A DNA stretch of 64,000 nt. Source: Scylla paramamosain (Eukaryota > Arthropoda > Malacostraca > Decapoda > Portunidae). A program made the translations under genes and the position numbers. The notes below the pieces were generated by a model. The model was not told the origin of the DNA. It did not search any database and was given only the letters and a program-made list of their open reading frames with translations. Of this stretch, positions 36,135 to 48,334 are shown in pieces. Within the stretch, counting starts at the first letter, position 1, and each line of letters begins with the position of its first letter. The DNA lies in the NCBI RefSeq assembly GCF_035594125.1, contig NC_087171.1, forward strand, positions 17,267,767 through 17,331,766. The letters run 5' to 3'.

Positions 36135-37196
36135 AAAAAAAGAGAAAGAATTATGCCAAGCAGACGGACATCTCTCCCGTGAACCTTTTCTTCATAGCGG
36201 GAATAAATGAAACTTATGAAGAGCTACAAGTCACCTACCATGCATCGCCGCCACCGCCTCTGTTATCAAAATATTGAAAATTTCGCGGATTCGCATGATG
36301 TGACATACTTATAAGACTTAAAATAAAATATGGCAGATCGTGTCCGTAGACTTAACTGGCGTAAAGTTACAGGAAGTTTGTGAAAAAAAATATGTATCCG
36401 GCCCTGTTTCAGAATATGTTACTTGTTCTAAGACTCACTCTTCTCGATAAATTCCACGAAGATTTCTTGATAACATTTTTGTAAACTTTTGATACAAACA
36501 GACGAATAAAGGCAAATAGGAATGAATAGGTGACACCACTGACCGGAAAACGCAGTGAGAGCCTGAATGGAAAATCTTTATTCTGCTTACTACTCCATAC
36601 ACTTCAGGAACTAGTAGAGTTGAACCATATGTGCAGGATCAACCACATAACCTTTTCTTTCATCAGGGTTAGTGTTGTCATTCCTTGCACGATTGCTAAT
36701 AGGACCCACGTCACCACCACAATTATGTCCAACAAAACCGCTGCCCCATGGTTTGTCCCACACGCGCATCTCTCACAGTGGCGCTCAACACATTCTGATG
36801 CACTTTACGTAACGCAAAGCCAATAGCGAGGGGAATGAATCTGAAAGCCGTCCTATGAAGAGTCAGCTCATATTGACAACACAATGAGAAAATACGGTCG
36901 CTTTCACTGAAAGTTAAGAGGGAAGATCGGTATATTGTCTTATTATTAGTATTAGTAAAAGTATTAATATTTACGGCTAAAAGATGCTGTCGTTGGCTCG
37001 CTCTATTCAGGAAACGAAGGTCTGCCACTCGATTTCCCCGCCAGATTAAAGCCCCGCTCACCCAGCAGGTAATGGGGACGGACCTAAGCCCAGGGGTTGT
37101 GATTCCTCTGCTCTGAAGGAAAGAGAAGGACTACCACTATTATAAATATGCTTTCGATGACTGTAACGTGGTGTCTCAAGCTGGACTGCGGTTTCA

Positions 37197-37199
<3 letters not shown>

Positions 37200-37252
<53 letters not shown>

Positions 37253-37327
37253 TGCGTTGCTACTAGGGAACAGATATTATTTACGCAACATAGTTAACAT
37301 TTGGTCTAATCTTTTTATTATTATTAA

Positions 37328-37357
<30 letters not shown>
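37200..37357. repeat. (GT)n and (ATT)n
   Basis: (GT)n 37200-37251 and (ATT)n about 37315-37357. Confidence 0.95.
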
Positions 37358-37358
<1 letters not shown>

Positions 37359-37793
37359 ACATTGTCATTGTTATTGCTATCACCATCGTCATGACAACAA
37401 CTACCAAAGATTCAGGAAGCCTAGCATTCTGTGTATTTTTCAGGTTTCCTCCACCCCTTCCCTCCTCTTGCCTCCCTCTTGCTTTCACCTCAGTATTATT
37501 AATGTTCATTCTCTGCCTCACTTACATGCTTCGTTTTTCACGTTCCTATCTGCGCCTCTTCCTTTCGTATGTTTCCTCTTCATTATTCTTCTCCTTGCAT
37601 CTGATTAGGGGAAGAATTTACTGGCACAGAGGAGGAACTGCACTATGGTATTAATTTTTATGCATCATCTTTTATTCTCTTCACGATTCGTATTCTTTCT
37701 GGTAAACGAGCATTTTGTTATACACGAGTGATTCTTTACAGCTCTTTTGTATGGCTGACTGTCTGCCTCTTTGCTTGTCTGTCTGAGTGTGTT

Positions 37794-37795
<2 letters not shown>

Positions 37796-37885
<90 letters not shown>
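37796..37885. repeat. (CT)n microsatellite
   Basis: A pure array. Confidence 0.97.
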
Positions 37886-37888
<3 letters not shown>

Positions 37889-38522
37889 CTCGCTCTTCGT
37901 ACTAGTTATCTGCAACCACGGAGTCTATATCACTCACTTTCTTGTACTGAAAACCCCCTCCTCCTTCCCTCTCTCTCCCTTCTCTCTCCCTCTCGCCGTA
38001 CCACAACGATCCTCTTCACGCCATCTTCAATTGCCTCCTTGTCGCATTGTCTCGTCTTGTCATCGCCTCACACTCACTTTACTCTCCCTCATGATGGACC
38101 ATAAAAGAGTAAGACCGAGTGACATTTTCATCACCTATAACAATGTATTACCTGACACTCGTACAGAAGTACGAGTATATATATATTATTGTTGGTATAT
38201 GCAGTGGGAGTTCCTTATTGTATGACTGATGTAAGGGCAGTTTATCTTCTTTTTTTTCTCTCTCTCTCGTGTGGTTTAAGAAAGAAGTATTATAGCTTTT
38301 TTTTGGACTGATGATAGTTGTGTACGCGGAAGCTAGTATGATGTCGATGTATGGTTGTGATTCAGTACAGCTTTAGAGTTTTGTGGAAATAGTTCAGTGG
38401 ATGTATCAAAGAATTATTTATTTATTTATTTTTTTTTATTGCTGAGAACTTATTATTGTAAATACGCACACCTTGTATTGTGTCTGCCCCAAGAATAACG
38501 TGAAGGTGCTACTTTTTTTTTT

Positions 38523-38524
<2 letters not shown>

Positions 38525-38568
<44 letters not shown>
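38525..38568. repeat. (GT)n microsatellite
   Basis: A pure array directly before the GC-rich candidate exon at 38613. Confidence 0.96.
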
Positions 38569-38569
<1 letters not shown>

Positions 38570-38612
38570 TGGAGGTTTGCGAGTGAAGCGTGGGGGCGAG
38601 CCGAGCACCTGC

Positions 38613-38650
38613 ATGGCTTCGGACAGCGGGTGCTCGGTGGCGTGGAGCAG
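38613..38650 (+). CDS. possible alternative first coding exon (12 codons plus 2 bases)
   Basis: An ATG in CTGCATGG opens MASDSGCSVAWS and is followed by AGCAG then GTGAGA, a good donor in phase 2. The stretch is GC-rich compared with the surrounding DNA and lies 45 bp after a (GT)n array. The phase matches the candidate small exon at 41873, which needs exactly two preceding bases. It is very short and could be chance. Confidence 0.22.
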
Positions 38651-39730
38651 GTGAGAGGTGAGGAAGGGTGTAGCACTGAGGATTAGTCACGTGTATGCAG
38701 GTGCCAGTGGTCTGTTTCCTTGATTTACGTATTGCCTTCATTGTCATGTATGAGGAAAAGCCGGCTCAAGGCAAAGAAAATAAAAATAACGAACAAATTT
38801 TCACTTCTGCACCTTTTCTATCAATTTCTTCTTTTCCATTCTTCGTTGGTGTTAGTCTGATGGATGGAGGCATGTGGAAGTGGACTCGAGGAGGGGAGGT
38901 GGAGGGTGTGGGGTTCTTAATCCTGCCTACGATGTTGTAGTGTTGCGACAAGATCTCTCAGTACTGGCCTGGCGTGGTGCAGTGCGTGTTATGTGTCTGT
39001 GGGTGGTGTGGTGTACTGTGGTGGTCGTGATCAGTGTGGTTGTGTACTTGAGTGTGGTGTTTTGCTGTGATTACTTTATCGGTATTGGAAACCTGAAGGA
39101 GTTGGCAATGCGTCCTGTGCCGGATATATTTTACTTCAGGGGTTAAGTCCAAGTTTGTGGCTGGAAGCTTGCATGAATAGCGTTGAAGATTTAAAGACGC
39201 AGTTCTGGCTGACGAAAGACTCGGATTCAATTACAGTTCGCTGATAGTGTAATTCTTAATCATTTCAAAAATTGGTCATATCTTCAGTGGATTTTGCTTA
39301 CTTTCATTATGTTATTGATCGATTCTGAAGCTTCACTCAGCACACGTACACACAGCTAGAGTCTCTGGTTGCTCTTAGGAAATCTATAGCCAGCAAAGCA
39401 CATGACAAAAGAGAAATCCTATAAATAAACTTGAAATTAGATTCGCCACATGATGCGGTGAGACCAGTTAAATAGAAAAAAAAAAGTGTTAGAGTCACAT
39501 GAAAAAAATTAAGACAGTAAATCTAAATGAATCATATAATACTAAGATTATAATATGTTACTCTGCAGAACTTTAAGGCTGTTTTTCTTCAAGATTTTAG
39601 TGAGACATGAACCATTCGAGCTTGAGAGTCTTTGAAGGAAAGAAAGAAAAGAAATAGCAATGTGCCTACGATCATTGACCTACACGCGAATAAACAAACA
39701 CTTCTGATATCAAAATAGTGGATGAAATTC

Positions 39731-39738
39731 TATATAAG
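39731..39738 (+). promoter_or_regulatory. TATA-like box upstream of the large coding exon
   Basis: The sequence is TATATAAG, an isolated good TATA match (not part of an AT array) 116 bp before the ATG at 39854. Transcription would start near 39760-39768, leaving a 5' UTR of about 90 nt. This supports the large exon being a first exon with its own promoter. No transcript evidence is available. Confidence 0.35.
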
Positions 39739-39853
39739 GTTCTGAAAAAAAAAAAAAATTGCAATCTAATCCTGTTAAGAGTATTCAAGTAAAATCTTTC
39801 CATAATCAAAACTTGTCACGTGCTCGGTGTGAGTCAGCGGGCGGGGAGGCAAA

Positions 39854-40882
39854 ATGGAGGTGGCGGGAGTGGGTGGGAGTGGGAGCAACCTGCGACCCTC
39901 GTTTTCACTGGATTTTAGAAACCTTCGAAGTTCCATCAGAAGACAATTCAAGAAGGACTTTTACATCGAGTCCCCGCATGACCTGAAAGACAGCCTAAGG
40001 AAGAGTGCAGAGGCTGCCGGGCATGTAACCTTGCCGAGCAGCAGCAGCAACATTTCCCTGACCAGGCTGAGGCCAATAGTAGAGCGAGCCTCAACCAGCC
40101 TCCAGAACCTTGAGGCCTCTCCGTATAAAGCTCAGTCAGGAGCCACAACATCGCCGACGAAGGAAAGTTTAGGGGAAAAGATTTTCAGCAAAGTTAAAGG
40201 TCTATACAGCAGCAGAGATGACCTGGCCACCGACGGGAAAGAGAAGAAAAAGACAGTAAAAGGCTCGGAGGAATCCAGTCCCAAGAGCACCGCCTTTATC
40301 AGCAAGATCAAGGACTTGTACAGCAGCATGGAAGGCATCAACATGAGAGACAAGCCTTCCGCGGCAAAGCCACGTGGGTCCATCGACGAAACGTTGAGAG
40401 GCCTCAACCTACTGCAGAGGCTATACAGTAAGGAGGACAAGAGTGACGCAGAAGGAAACGACATCAATGTGGCCGCTCAAACGGAGGATTACTGGAAGGG
40501 CGTCCAGTTTCTTGATAAGGCCCAGGACATGGTAATCAAGGATCTGGAAGAGGACGAGTTTCTGAACTCCCTTGATGCAGACGACGACGTGCCAGAGCCG
40601 CCCCGTGACTGGCTGGAGCACGTCAAGCCACAGCCGGGAGAGCCGAAGCCGCCGCCGCCACCGGGACGAAGAGGAAGGAACTCCATTATCTCCTTAAATG
40701 GCTCCATTCATTCCATCTCATCGCTGCCCACTTCGCCGCCTCCAGCTTCCGAAAGGGTCATCAGGAACGCCAAGTACTCCAGCACCCGGCGAGGCAAGGT
40801 GGCCCGCCAGACCTTCCAGGTGTATCCCAAAAGCTTTAATCAGATCAAAAAGTTCGGCTTGAAACTTTCCCGTCGCGTCAAG
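39854..40882 (+). CDS. large 5' coding exon (343 codons) of an unidentified gene, probably an alternative first coding exon
   Basis: This is the longest non-repetitive reading frame in the window. The start is the ATG in AAAATGG, the first ATG after an in-frame TGA at 39830-39832. The exon is cut at AAG then GTGAGA (donor at 40883, phase 0); beyond it the frame runs into intron and a retroelement relic. Visible parts: a Gly-rich start (4-10); a basic stretch near 22-34 (FRNLRSSIRRQFKK); a Ser-rich part at 62-90; three related short motifs, FSKVKGLYSS (111-120), ISKIKDLYSS (149-158) and NLLQRLYSKED (185-195); an acidic segment at 228-246; a proline-rich tract with PPPPP (266-270) after PEPPRDWLEHVKP; and a basic end (IKKFGLKLSRR, 331-341). 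No catalytic or membrane domain is seen, so an intracellular scaffold or regulatory N-terminus is inferred. It may share downstream exons with exon B, which also ends in phase 0. I do not recognise the family. Confidence 0.75.
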
Positions 40883-40959
40883 GTGAGATCTTATTACCAT
40901 CGGTGTTACTTGTTGCTGTGTGGTGTGCTGCGTGTGTGGTGGGAGGTGTTAAGTAAGAG

Positions 40960-41065
40960 AGGCACTGGCAAAAGAAAACAGAAGGCCCAGTGAAGTGCCA
41001 GTCCCTAAAGAAAGGTCAAAAGTGTCATCCAAAATGGCAGCATAACTGTCTTAGAGATCTGTGTT
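40960..41065 (-). mobile_element. relic of the same retroelement 3' tail
   Basis: The segment aligns by eye with the end of the element at 45387-45560. Both share TGCCAGTCCCTAAA followed by GGTCAAA, a preceding GCCCA-TGAA-TGCC block, an ACTGGC block further 3', and a following AACTGTCTTAGAG / AAGTGTCTTGAAAC block. Only about 100 bp remain and no poly-A tail is visible. It sits in the intron about 80 bp after the donor of the 39854 exon and supplies the chance stop (TGA at 40991) of the read-through frame. Confidence 0.65.
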
Positions 41066-41322
41066 ATTGAAACGGCCTCACTTGGACACATATCCACCGT
41101 TGTGAGTCAGGCAGCTTTTGGCCCTGACACTGTAGGTTACCCGGAGAAACGCCCATGCTTTTAATTACCATTTCATCAAGCTGAGTGGTGCTTTCACTAT
41201 CACAGACCTGTCACCATACGTTCACTAATTGTGTTACCATTATCATGACCCGGGGTATATTAATTTCACCAAGAGAGCAATTACGTAGGAAGCTTTCTAG
41301 TGGTAGTGTGTCTGCCCCTCTG

Positions 41323-41610
<288 letters not shown>

Positions 41611-41872
41611 AATCTAGCCTCCTCGTACACAACAATTCAATTCAAACGTAGATGCTGTCTGATGACCACCTTGAAATTCCGTGCCTCAGATTCCCTTCAA
41701 TTATCTATCCCCAGACTGTCGTGGCTAACTAACCTTTAGAAATGTGGTTGAATAATGAATGGAAGGAAATCGCATATAGTGACGTGCAAGAGGTATGGTG
41801 GGTACTGAAATGTATTTATGACTTGTTTATGATGAGGGGAACTAATGCTAATTTTTTGTTGTCTTCCTACAG

Positions 41873-41907
41873 GTATGTGTGGCATAAACTGTACTTCAAG
41901 GAGGAGT
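41873..41907 (+). CDS. possible 35-nt coding exon
   Basis: It is flanked by a strong acceptor (TTTTTTGTTGTCTTCCTACAG) and a strong donor (GTAAGTAT). Entered after two bases it reads YVWHKLYFKEE and leaves one base over. It cannot follow the large exon (39854-40882), because phase 0 entry meets a TAA after four codons, but it can follow the phase-2 donor at 38650. The splice signals are good; the coding status is uncertain. Confidence 0.3.
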
Positions 41908-41999
41908 GTAAGTATTGTTTGGTTTTGTAAAGGTGAGGAATAATAACGGAGGATAATACTTTTTTTTTTCTATTCCTGTTTTTTTTTTATGATTTTTTT

Positions 42000-44001
42000 T
42001 TTCTCTGTCTCCGTTTTCGTCATTATTGTAACTCTTTCTGAAACATAAACTATATATTTTCTTTTCATATGCTAAGTAGCTAAGGAGTCCGAACAGGGGC
42101 ACAGCATTAAGAGGGAAAAAAGGCTCAATATGGCGCCCCCAAAGTATTCGAAGAAAGAAAAATTGGGTAGTTTAGTTTCGGAGGTTTAGTTATTCCTCTT
42201 TTCGAAGCAGTTCAAGTTGCGGAAGAAAAAAAAAAAACAAATATAGATGGAGAGTTCCCGAGTTATAATTGAAATAGATTAAGGAATGAAAAACGATGAT
42301 CATGGAAATAACTATAGAAGATGGCAAGAGATGCACTATTGACCTTGTATAATGTTAAGTAAAATGGAAAGGAAGAAATGAAGAAAGAGTGAGTTTTCCA
42401 TGTAGGTTTTAAAATAAGAGCAATTAACTACACAAATTTTTACCTGTTTGAATTTTTCTCGCCATGAAAAGAACCTGCTGGTGGTTTGAGGCATAGCACT
42501 GGCTACCACCGCTGATTATAAGGAAAAATAAATTATCCACAATTCCAAACCTGCTGATACCTTAGAAATATCAACAAGGTTATTCACGTTTCTTTGAACG
42601 AAGCCTGCAAAACACACGAACGCCTGTGAAATTGGTGCTCTGTTTCTCGGTCAGAAGCAATAAAGCCGAAGATTACGCAGCGATCTTTTGTATCCTCAAG
42701 GAACGAGAGGAGGTGAAGTTTGGAGAGTGGAGTCGATCGTTTGATGTTTCGAAGAGAATCCAGCTTGTATCCCAAGAACGTGCTGTGCCTCATTGTTGCC
42801 TCTTGCTTATATATACTTGCAATTCAAGTTTATTTTCACGTGTTTTGTATCCTAGTTATATTTGTGCGCTTTATGAAACCAATGAATATTTCCCAGTGCA
42901 AGGAAGAAGTATATCATAGTAGTGCGAACTGATTTGATAGAAATAAAAGAAAATGAAGGAGAATCAAGAAATTATAAAAAGAATTCGAGCTATTTTGATA
43001 TTCGTGCTGCCGTTCATATTGCTGTCGAGGACTTGATTCACGTCACGGACTTTTTATAAATGCCAGGATAAAACTGTCTTGATAGAAATTGTGTGTGTGA
43101 ATGCAGCTCAGTGCCCGGGAGTCGGTCTGCTGGATTGGATACTTTTTTTTTTTTAGAGTTTTGCAACTTGAGAGCTCAGGACCACTTGAGGTGACGCGGA
43201 ACTTTTGCCTTAAAAGTCACTCAGGTTTCACTTTTCTCGTAACTTATTTTACTTTCGTTTCTGCCTGCCGTATGTTACTATATATCCATGGCTTGACTTC
43301 AATATCGATCTGTCTTACGTAACCATAAACAGAGAAGATAATCCAATTCATGCATGACTTCAGCCAAGCCAGACACCACATGTCAGTCTCAAACATATGA
43401 GTAAAAGAGTTTTTTTTTTTTTTTTATTTGGTGGCCAAGATGAAATCGTGTAACCCTCAGAACACAGCCACTGAAAAAAATGCAGTTAATATTGAAACGT
43501 ATAATATTTCTGCCTTATACGAGTATTAACAAACCCACATTTTGGTACAGTACTCCTAAAAATCTAGATGGAAGAATTACGTAATAACGACTGAAAAAGA
43601 AAAAAAATGTACAACTACGATGAGAGGGACACTCCAGCTCCAGCACCATGACACCTTCCGCATACCAAGCTTCTTCACATCCAGGTCGACTCGTCACCAC
43701 AGCAACGCCATTTACTGCTTTATCCTCGCATCACTTCGTGGCATGTAGAAGTTATACGTGTTTTCTTTCTTTCTTTTTTTTTATTCTATTTAATCCCACG
43801 CGCTATATTGCAGGATTTCAAGCTTCTCTCCCCATGTAGATATATTTGTCTCAGCCACACCCTCGTGCCCCGTATTGCCATTCTTCCTCATGCGGTGAAT
43901 TTGCAGTATATCGTTGTTTATAGTTCTTTGTGCCGTGTAGCGTCGACCGATATAACCGATTACCACCTTGGGAGTGCATGTGCTGTTTGTTTGTGTGTGT
44001 T

Positions 44002-44012
<11 letters not shown>
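42000..44012. other. no gene seen
   Basis: Unique AT-rich sequence with T runs. Short frames only. Confidence 0.5.
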
Positions 44013-44056
<44 letters not shown>

Positions 44057-44069
44057 CCGATTTCTTGTT

Positions 44070-44114
<45 letters not shown>
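44013..44114. repeat. facing (AG)n and (CT)n arrays with an 18-bp loop
   Basis: (AG)n 44013-44055 and (CT)n 44073-44114 form a nearly perfect inverted repeat. Confidence 0.96.
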
Positions 44115-44120
<6 letters not shown>

Positions 44121-45364
44121 GCATCTCCCCCATCACCCTACACACACCCGCCCCCACCATAATGAAGTGAACCACACAGGGGAACGCAGGACGAAGGGTG
44201 CCAGCCAGCCAGTCATCCCAACTTGGCACCCCGTCTTGGCAGGTGGGCCGCGATACCAGTGGGGTTAGTGGAGTGTGGGGAGAGGGAGGGAAGGAGCTCA
44301 AAGAATGTAGGGGAGGCTGATAAAGAAAACTGTTAAAGAAAGATATGGGAGGATCGGTGAGGTGAAAAGAAAGTTAGGGAAGAAAAAAAATGGAAGATAT
44401 AGGAAAGGGAGGAAAAAATAGGAGTTATAGAAAGGGAAAATTTGTTGATGCAAAAAAAAAAAGTTTACTTGGATGAATTTTCTCAGAGGAAGGTGATTAA
44501 GAGAACTGTTAAAATGGAGAATTAAGAATATAGGTGAGTTGTAAGACGTAGAGGGAAGGAAAAAGGAAGGTGATCTAAGGAAAATCGTATTGATGATGGT
44601 GTAAAGAGGGAAATTTGTACGGAACTATGTTTTGTTGAGCCGTACCCAAAATCTTCTATGCTGCGTCGCCTCACGTGCCACCCTTAACGAAAAACCCACA
44701 ATGGAAGACAAGGTTGGCATGATGGTTCTCGCTGTACGTGTGTAAAAATGAATTCCCTCTTCGCGTTTTCGTTCTTATGTAGCAATTGTGTGAAGATGAA
44801 TGAAGTTTTGTGTCGTATGTGTGTGTCTGTGTATATAGGGATTTTGTACATAAGCGGCCATAAGCATACATAACCCGTGCTCCAGGTAACGTCTGAGACA
44901 CTTGTACTGACGTGCGTTTAAAGTATAGAGTTACGAATTAAAGAGCTGTAGGGAAAATCTTGTACTGAGAATTCATGAACTTTTTTTTATTTATTTTATT
45001 TTATTTTTATTTATTTATTTATTTTATTATTATTATTATTTTTTTTTTTTTGCATAAACTTCTGAAAAAGTTCATTCGAGGTGACAACACACGAAGGGCA
45101 CATGGATGTCAGCAGCAATACAGTACATAGGTATACTCAAGTGGCTGACAGTTACCTTACCTGTCAGCGTGTGTTCCACCTCCACACAATTACAAAGGTT
45201 TGCTGGAATTGGGCGAGGGAGTAAATGAGACTCCACGGAGCAATAAAACGACTTAAACATCCCGGAGGAAATCCAGGTCGCACCTTCCTAATCTCAGGCG
45301 GCAGGACTCTGAGGAGCGAGAGGCTAAGTTGTCCCAACACTGACAAGAGAAAAGTTAAAAAAAA

Positions 45365-45404
<40 letters not shown>

Positions 45405-45499
45405 TTTTTATGTAGGAAGGATACTGGCCAAGGGCAACAAAAATCTAATAAAAAAAATGCCCACTGAAATGCCAGTCCCTAAAAGGGTCAAAGCAGTGG

Positions 45500-45963
45500 T
45501 CAAAAATTGGTGGATAAGTGTCTTGAAACCTCCCTCTTGAAGGAATTCAAGTCATAGGAAGGTGGAAATACAGAAGCAGGCAAGGAGTTCCAGAGTTTAC
45601 CAGAGAAAGGGATGAATGATTGAGAATACTGGTTAACTCTTGCGTTAGAGAGGTGGACAGAATAGGAGTGAGAGAAAGAAGAAAGTCTTGTGCAGCGAGG
45701 CCGCGGAAGGAGGGGAGGCATGCAGTTAGCAAGATCAGAAGAGCAGTTAGCATGAAAATAGCGGTAGAAGACAGCTAGAGATGCAACATTGCGGCGGTGA
45801 GAGAGAGGCTGAAGACAGTCAGTTAGAGGAGAGGAGTTGATGAGACGAAAAGCTTTTGATTCCACCCTGTCTAGAACAGCAGTATGAGTGGAACCCCCCC
45901 AGACATGTGAAGCATACTCCATACATGGACGGATAAGGCCCTTGTACAGAGTTAGCAGCTGCG
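45500..45963 (-). pseudogene. reverse transcriptase C-terminal fragment (downstream frame)
   Basis: The open frame continues the retroelement polyprotein after the frame break: it begins around [20 protein letters not shown] and runs to TGA just before the 3' UTR. It matches the usual end of non-LTR polyproteins in having HVWGG, a basic [10 protein letters not shown] helix and the WNSLPASV motif before the last helix. It is not functional alone, since it lacks the catalytic palm. Confidence 0.8.
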
Positions 45964-45965
45964 GG

Positions 45966-46360
<395 letters not shown>

Positions 46361-46521
46361 GGTACAGTGAACGATGCCACAGTTGTGTTTCGATATAATT
46401 GTTTGTGTAGAGTTCAGCTACCAGTAGAAATATAAAGTAAAAGGCAATGAAAAAAAAAAGTATAGGTAAGTAAAGAAGGACAAAAATATATTAAGATGAA
46501 GCGAAAAATGTGAAAAGTATA

Positions 46522-46618
46522 GAACATAAGAAAATAAGGGAAACTGCAAAAAGACGTCAGACCTACACGCGGCAGTTCCTGTATAAAACTTACCTACCAG
46601 TTTCCACCTATCACCCTT
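46522..46618. repeat. dispersed repeat, copy 3 (truncated)
   Basis: It matches the first 95 bp of copies 1 and 2 (AAGGGAAACTGCAAAAAGACG, CGGCAGTTCCTGTATAAAAC, TTCCACCTATCACCCTTG) and then stops. Confidence 0.6.
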
Positions 46619-46619
46619 G

Positions 46620-47985
46620 TTCTTGGCTGAGCTTGCAATAAGAGAAAAAAAAAAAATGTGTAGGACTTAAAGACGGAGAGGACGTGTAGAAGTGTGTGCG
46701 TGTGGGATGTAGCAGGTGTTGTGGTGTGAACGTAATACTGCGCTGAAAAAGAGAAAAATACTGCGCTGAAAAAAAAAAACAGGACTTTTCTTTTCCTTTC
46801 CTGTAAGAGTTTGTTTCCATGGAGACCCTATTCTGGCGGAGATATGACTTTTCATACTTCCTTCCCTTCCAACTCTCTTCCCTACCTCCTCCCACCCGCC
46901 GCCCCACCGATGCTCTCTCCACACACACCGGGACAGACACTTCGTTCTCTCTTGTCAGTGTAGCTTGTCAGGAACACCCATTTTTCCCTCTTATAGAAAG
47001 TGAAGTCAACATAGATCATCCATTCCCTCATCGCACTGCAGCTTGTATTTCTCGTCTCCTGCATGCGTCAGTGCAGTGTAAATGAATCATGTCCTACGTA
47101 TCTGTTACCCATCTTACTTTTGAATGTTACTTGTTAGTTATATTTACCCTTTGCTTTACAGATCGCGATACATAATAACCTTACCATCGGGATGTGTTTG
47201 TTAAGATACTATACACACTTCTTATTCAAGGGAGACTCTGGATTTACCATTAATAAGTTACCGCCAACGCTTAGTAAGATACAGCATTGTGTTTACAAAA
47301 GACACATTCCCTTGGCTGTGGTAGTGGCGGTGCAGGGTGTGCTCGCCTCCCAGTCAGTGAAGCTCTGGCCGGAGCCGCGCGAGGTTACGGAATCCAGCAC
47401 ACACTGTTCCCTCCGGATGAGTGTTGTCTATGGGCTTCATCGATCCCCCGCCCTCAAGAAGCGACCACTGGAGACCTTTGCTTCCTCTGCCACCATCACC
47501 ACCTCTAGACCACCACCCTGTCGCCACCACAACACCACCACCCACCTACGCCATCATCCCCGTCAGGATACCGCCACAATTCTACCGCCACCCACTCATT
47601 AGCACTACTACACTGCCATCTCCCGGCCGTCCCAGTAACCGGTTTTTCCACATCCTCGCCACAGTTCGACTAATCTGCTACCGTCACACACTACCCCCTT
47701 CATTCAACACCACCACCTCGTTTCTGTCACCAACACCATTGCAGTACCTCTGTCAGTACCACTATCCACCACTTCCATTCCAATCCTTCTGTGTCATCCA
47801 CCACTGAACACCACTCAAGTCAGTCTCTCCTGCTATCACCACCAACGCCACCACCAATGGCGTCACTGTTGTTGTCACTGCTGCTGCCACCACCTCCGCT
47901 GCTGACAACACCAGCACCACCGTCACGCTAAATATACACCAGTTAATGGTTGTCTTACACGATCACATCTGCTTACATCTTGTAG
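46620..47985. other. no gene seen; CCA-rich stretch
   Basis: 47490-47930 is rich in CCA/CAC triplets, giving Pro/Thr/His-rich frames in several registers. A short duplication (ATACTGCGCTGAAAAA) lies at 46735-46775. Confidence 0.5.
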
Positions 47986-48150
47986 AGGGTGAATGGCTCA
48001 GTGGCTCGGCACCATGCCCTGGACGGTTCTCATCTTAAACAACGTGGTTCAAGTCACACTTTCCACCGGCTGCTCTCAGTAAAGTGGTTACCTGATAAAT
48101 GTACCCTAAGAGGAGCATCGTGAATTATTTGTTTTGAGTTAGTCTTGGGA
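47986..48150 (+). mobile_element. tRNA-derived SINE-like element
   Basis: TGGCTCAGTGG (47994-48004) is a full A-box match and GGTTCAAGTCA (48046-48056) matches the B box at 10 of 11 positions, 41 bp apart. The following body contains CCACCGGCTGCTCTCAGTAA. No clear A tail was found, and the 3' boundary is approximate. An isolated tRNA-like relic is the alternative. Confidence 0.5.
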
Positions 48151-48248
48151 GGTCTTGTTGCTGCCTGAGTCACGCGTGGGGGCGGTCCCCTGCACTGGCT
48201 TCTTGTTGTGTTGAGTGCGGTGAGCAACACCACATTTATAAAACTGCA

Positions 48249-48251
<3 letters not shown>

Positions 48252-48310
<59 letters not shown>

Positions 48311-48334
48311 TGTGTTTGTTTGTTTGTTTGTTTG
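48252..48334. repeat. (GT)n then (GTTT)n
   Basis: (GT)n to 48307 changes into four or five GTTT units, then a run of G. Confidence 0.95.

Noticed and set aside
40883..40993. Extension of the large exon to a 379-residue protein ending at 40993
   Set aside because: A good GTGAGA donor lies at 40883, the composition changes beyond it, and the stop lies in a retroelement relic.
45225..45467. An 80-codon + strand frame and a 60-codon minus frame beside the retroelement
   Set aside because: Both strands are open, the + frame runs through (AT)n and poly-T, and no domain is visible.
47192..47807. Pro/Thr/His-rich frames up to 136 codons
   Set aside because: They reflect a CCA/CAC-rich stretch open in several registers, with no splice or domain support.
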